5,954 bases of DNA from Thermoleophilaceae bacterium (GTDB taxonomy: Bacteria; Actinomycetota; Thermoleophilia; Solirubrobacterales; Thermoleophilaceae): assembly GCA_013811765.1 (NCBI GenBank), contig JACCUO010000050.1, forward strand, positions 1-5,954, read 5' to 3'. The notes beneath the pieces are model-generated. The model made no database searches. It had not been told where the DNA came from and saw nothing but the letters and a program-made list of their open reading frames with translations. A program made the position numbers and the translations under genes. Of this stretch, positions 5,245 to 5,954 are shown piece after piece. How positions within the stretch are numbered: the first letter of the stretch is position 1; each line of letters begins with the position of its first letter.

Positions 5245-5275
5245 GTTTCTGGAGCCGCGTGTAGCGCTCCGCGGG

Positions 5276-5308
5276 GGGCCCAATAGGGGCCCAAATCTTT
5301 TCAAGATT
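5276..5308. other. Two small adjacent hairpins between the tRNA terminator and the convergent nucleotidyltransferase-like gene
   Basis: GGGCCC (5276-5281) and GGGCCC (5287-5292) can pair across AATAG. AATCTT (5294-5299) and AAGATT (5303-5308) can pair across TTC. They may serve the 3' end of the minus-strand gene, but no U-tract follows on either strand. The rest of 5245-5356 shows nothing recognisable. Confidence 0.35.
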
Positions 5309-5356
5309 GCAGAAGCGCCGCTGAGGTTGCGTGGCGCGCGGCCGGCAGATCGGCCA

Positions 5357-5954
5357 TCACGCTTGGTCCTCGGCGGCCAGACGGAGACCGCCCGCAGCGC
5401 GCAGGATGTCGTCGACGTAGCCCTGCGCATCGGCGGCCGCTTCGTCCAGTTCTCCCGGCGCGGCGGGCTCGGCGATCGCGAAGCCGGCGGCTCGGGTGGG
5501 GCCGAGTCCGTCAGGTCCGTCGAAGTCGCGGACCAGGAGGCGCAGCGCACGCTGGACGATCGATGCGTGGCGTTCGGCGTGGGTGGCGAGACGCTCGGCG
5601 ATGGCGCGCCCGCGCCTGGGTGTGTGGCGGATGACGTAGACGAGGTCGTAGGCGTCCTTGGGCTCGCCGCGGTCGGCGAATGCCAGAGCCTTGAGCACGA
5701 CGAAGGCCGCCGGGCCGCAGACCGGTGCGGTGCGGCGGACGCGCTCGCCGTTGAGGCTGTGCCCGTCGAGCTCGACGAGCGTGCGCTCGTCGAAGGCCAG
5801 CTCGAGGCCGGGCGTCACGATCGCCCCGAAGTCGGACTCGAGCTTCTGGACGCGCATGGCCGCGGCCTGCTCGGGCGCGGGCGGCATGAGGAAGTCGACG
5901 ATGACTTTCAGCTCACCGAGGCGCCAGCGCTGGACGGTCTCGTTGCCGCTGTCG
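5357..5954 (-). CDS. Nucleotidyltransferase-like protein (AbiEii-like), C-terminal part, 5' partial
   Basis: The frame is open from the right window edge to the TGA at 5357-5359, with 198 residues visible. A Met at 5887 could be called as a start, but the 22 codons before it are open and read plausibly (RWRLGELKVIVDFL), so the gene most likely begins outside the window. VIVDFLMPP resembles the second acidic strand of a nucleotidyltransferase fold. VLKALAFADRGEPKDAYDL (nt about 5642-5695) matches the K-x-x-A...R-x-x-PKDxxDL signature of the AbiEii-type family, many of which are toxins or NTP-transferases of toxin-antitoxin pairs. The catalytic GS-x-D motif expected earlier lies off the edge, so activity cannot be judged. 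The C-terminal Ala/Asp/Glu-rich tail (AAPGELDEAAADAQGYVDDI) looks helical. It is convergent with the tRNA gene. No antitoxin partner is visible downstream. Confidence 0.7.
   Translation of the reverse strand, partial: DSGNETVQRWRLGELKVIVDFLMPPAPEQAAAMRVQKLESDFGAIVTPGLELAFDERTLVELDGHSLNGERVRRTAPVCGPAAFVVLKALAFADRGEPKDAYDLVYVIRHTPRRGRAIAERLATHAERHASIVQRALRLLVRDFDGPDGLGPTRAAGFAIAEPAAPGELDEAAADAQGYVDDILRAAGGLRLAAEDQA

Noticed and set aside
5340..5355. GGCCG/CGGCC hairpin as terminator for the nucleotidyltransferase-like gene
   Set aside because: The stem is only 5 bp, is expected by chance at this GC content and has no U-tract on the minus strand.

Overview
The window is GC-rich DNA from a bacterium, most likely an actinomycete and possibly of the Thermoleophilia/Solirubrobacterales type. 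That placement is an inference from base composition, TTG and apparently leaderless starts, the style of the SpoIIE/RsbU phosphatases, and an initiator tRNA with no encoded CCA and a C1:U72 mismatch. It holds four complete or partial protein genes of known family, one recoded protein gene, one tRNA gene and several clear hairpins.

Layout. (1) 2-1381 and 1459-3228, plus strand: two tandem paralogous membrane-bound PP2C-type (SpoIIE/RsbU family) serine phosphatases. The first is cut by the left window edge, because its frame stays open to base 2. The second is complete, with a signal-peptide-like N-terminus, about 190 residues of Arg/Ala/Pro/Gly-rich low-complexity sequence, one membrane helix, the phosphatase domain and a conserved C-terminal extension of about 90 residues. 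A strong hairpin terminator follows at 3278-3307. (2) 3309-3507: non-coding sequence between convergent genes, with a possible minus-strand small RNA and a large inverted repeat around the ppx stop codon. (3) 3508-4467, minus strand: a Ppx/GppA-family exopolyphosphatase. (4) 4494-5081, plus strand, divergent from ppx and 26 nt away: an AhpC/TSA_2 (Prx-like) thioredoxin-fold protein with an in-frame TGA exactly at the first redox-active cysteine position (UxxC), followed at the right distance by a perfect hairpin resembling a bacterial SECIS. This is the most notable object in the window: a probable selenoprotein that standard gene calling would break into a short upstream ORF and a downstream ORF lacking the active site. 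(5) 5138-5211, plus strand: initiator tRNA-Met with its own promoter and rho-independent terminator. (6) 5357-5954, minus strand: the C-terminal part of a nucleotidyltransferase-like protein (AbiEii-like), cut by the right edge.

How they fit together. The two phosphatases probably act in a partner-switching cascade that controls a sigma factor or another output; no anti-sigma kinase or STAS partner is in the window. Ppx (polyphosphate/ppGpp metabolism) and the selenoprotein (thiol/peroxide redox) share a very short divergent promoter region, so they may respond to related stress, but this is inference. The tRNA is an independent transcription unit. The nucleotidyltransferase-like gene converges on it and may be the edge of an accessory region.
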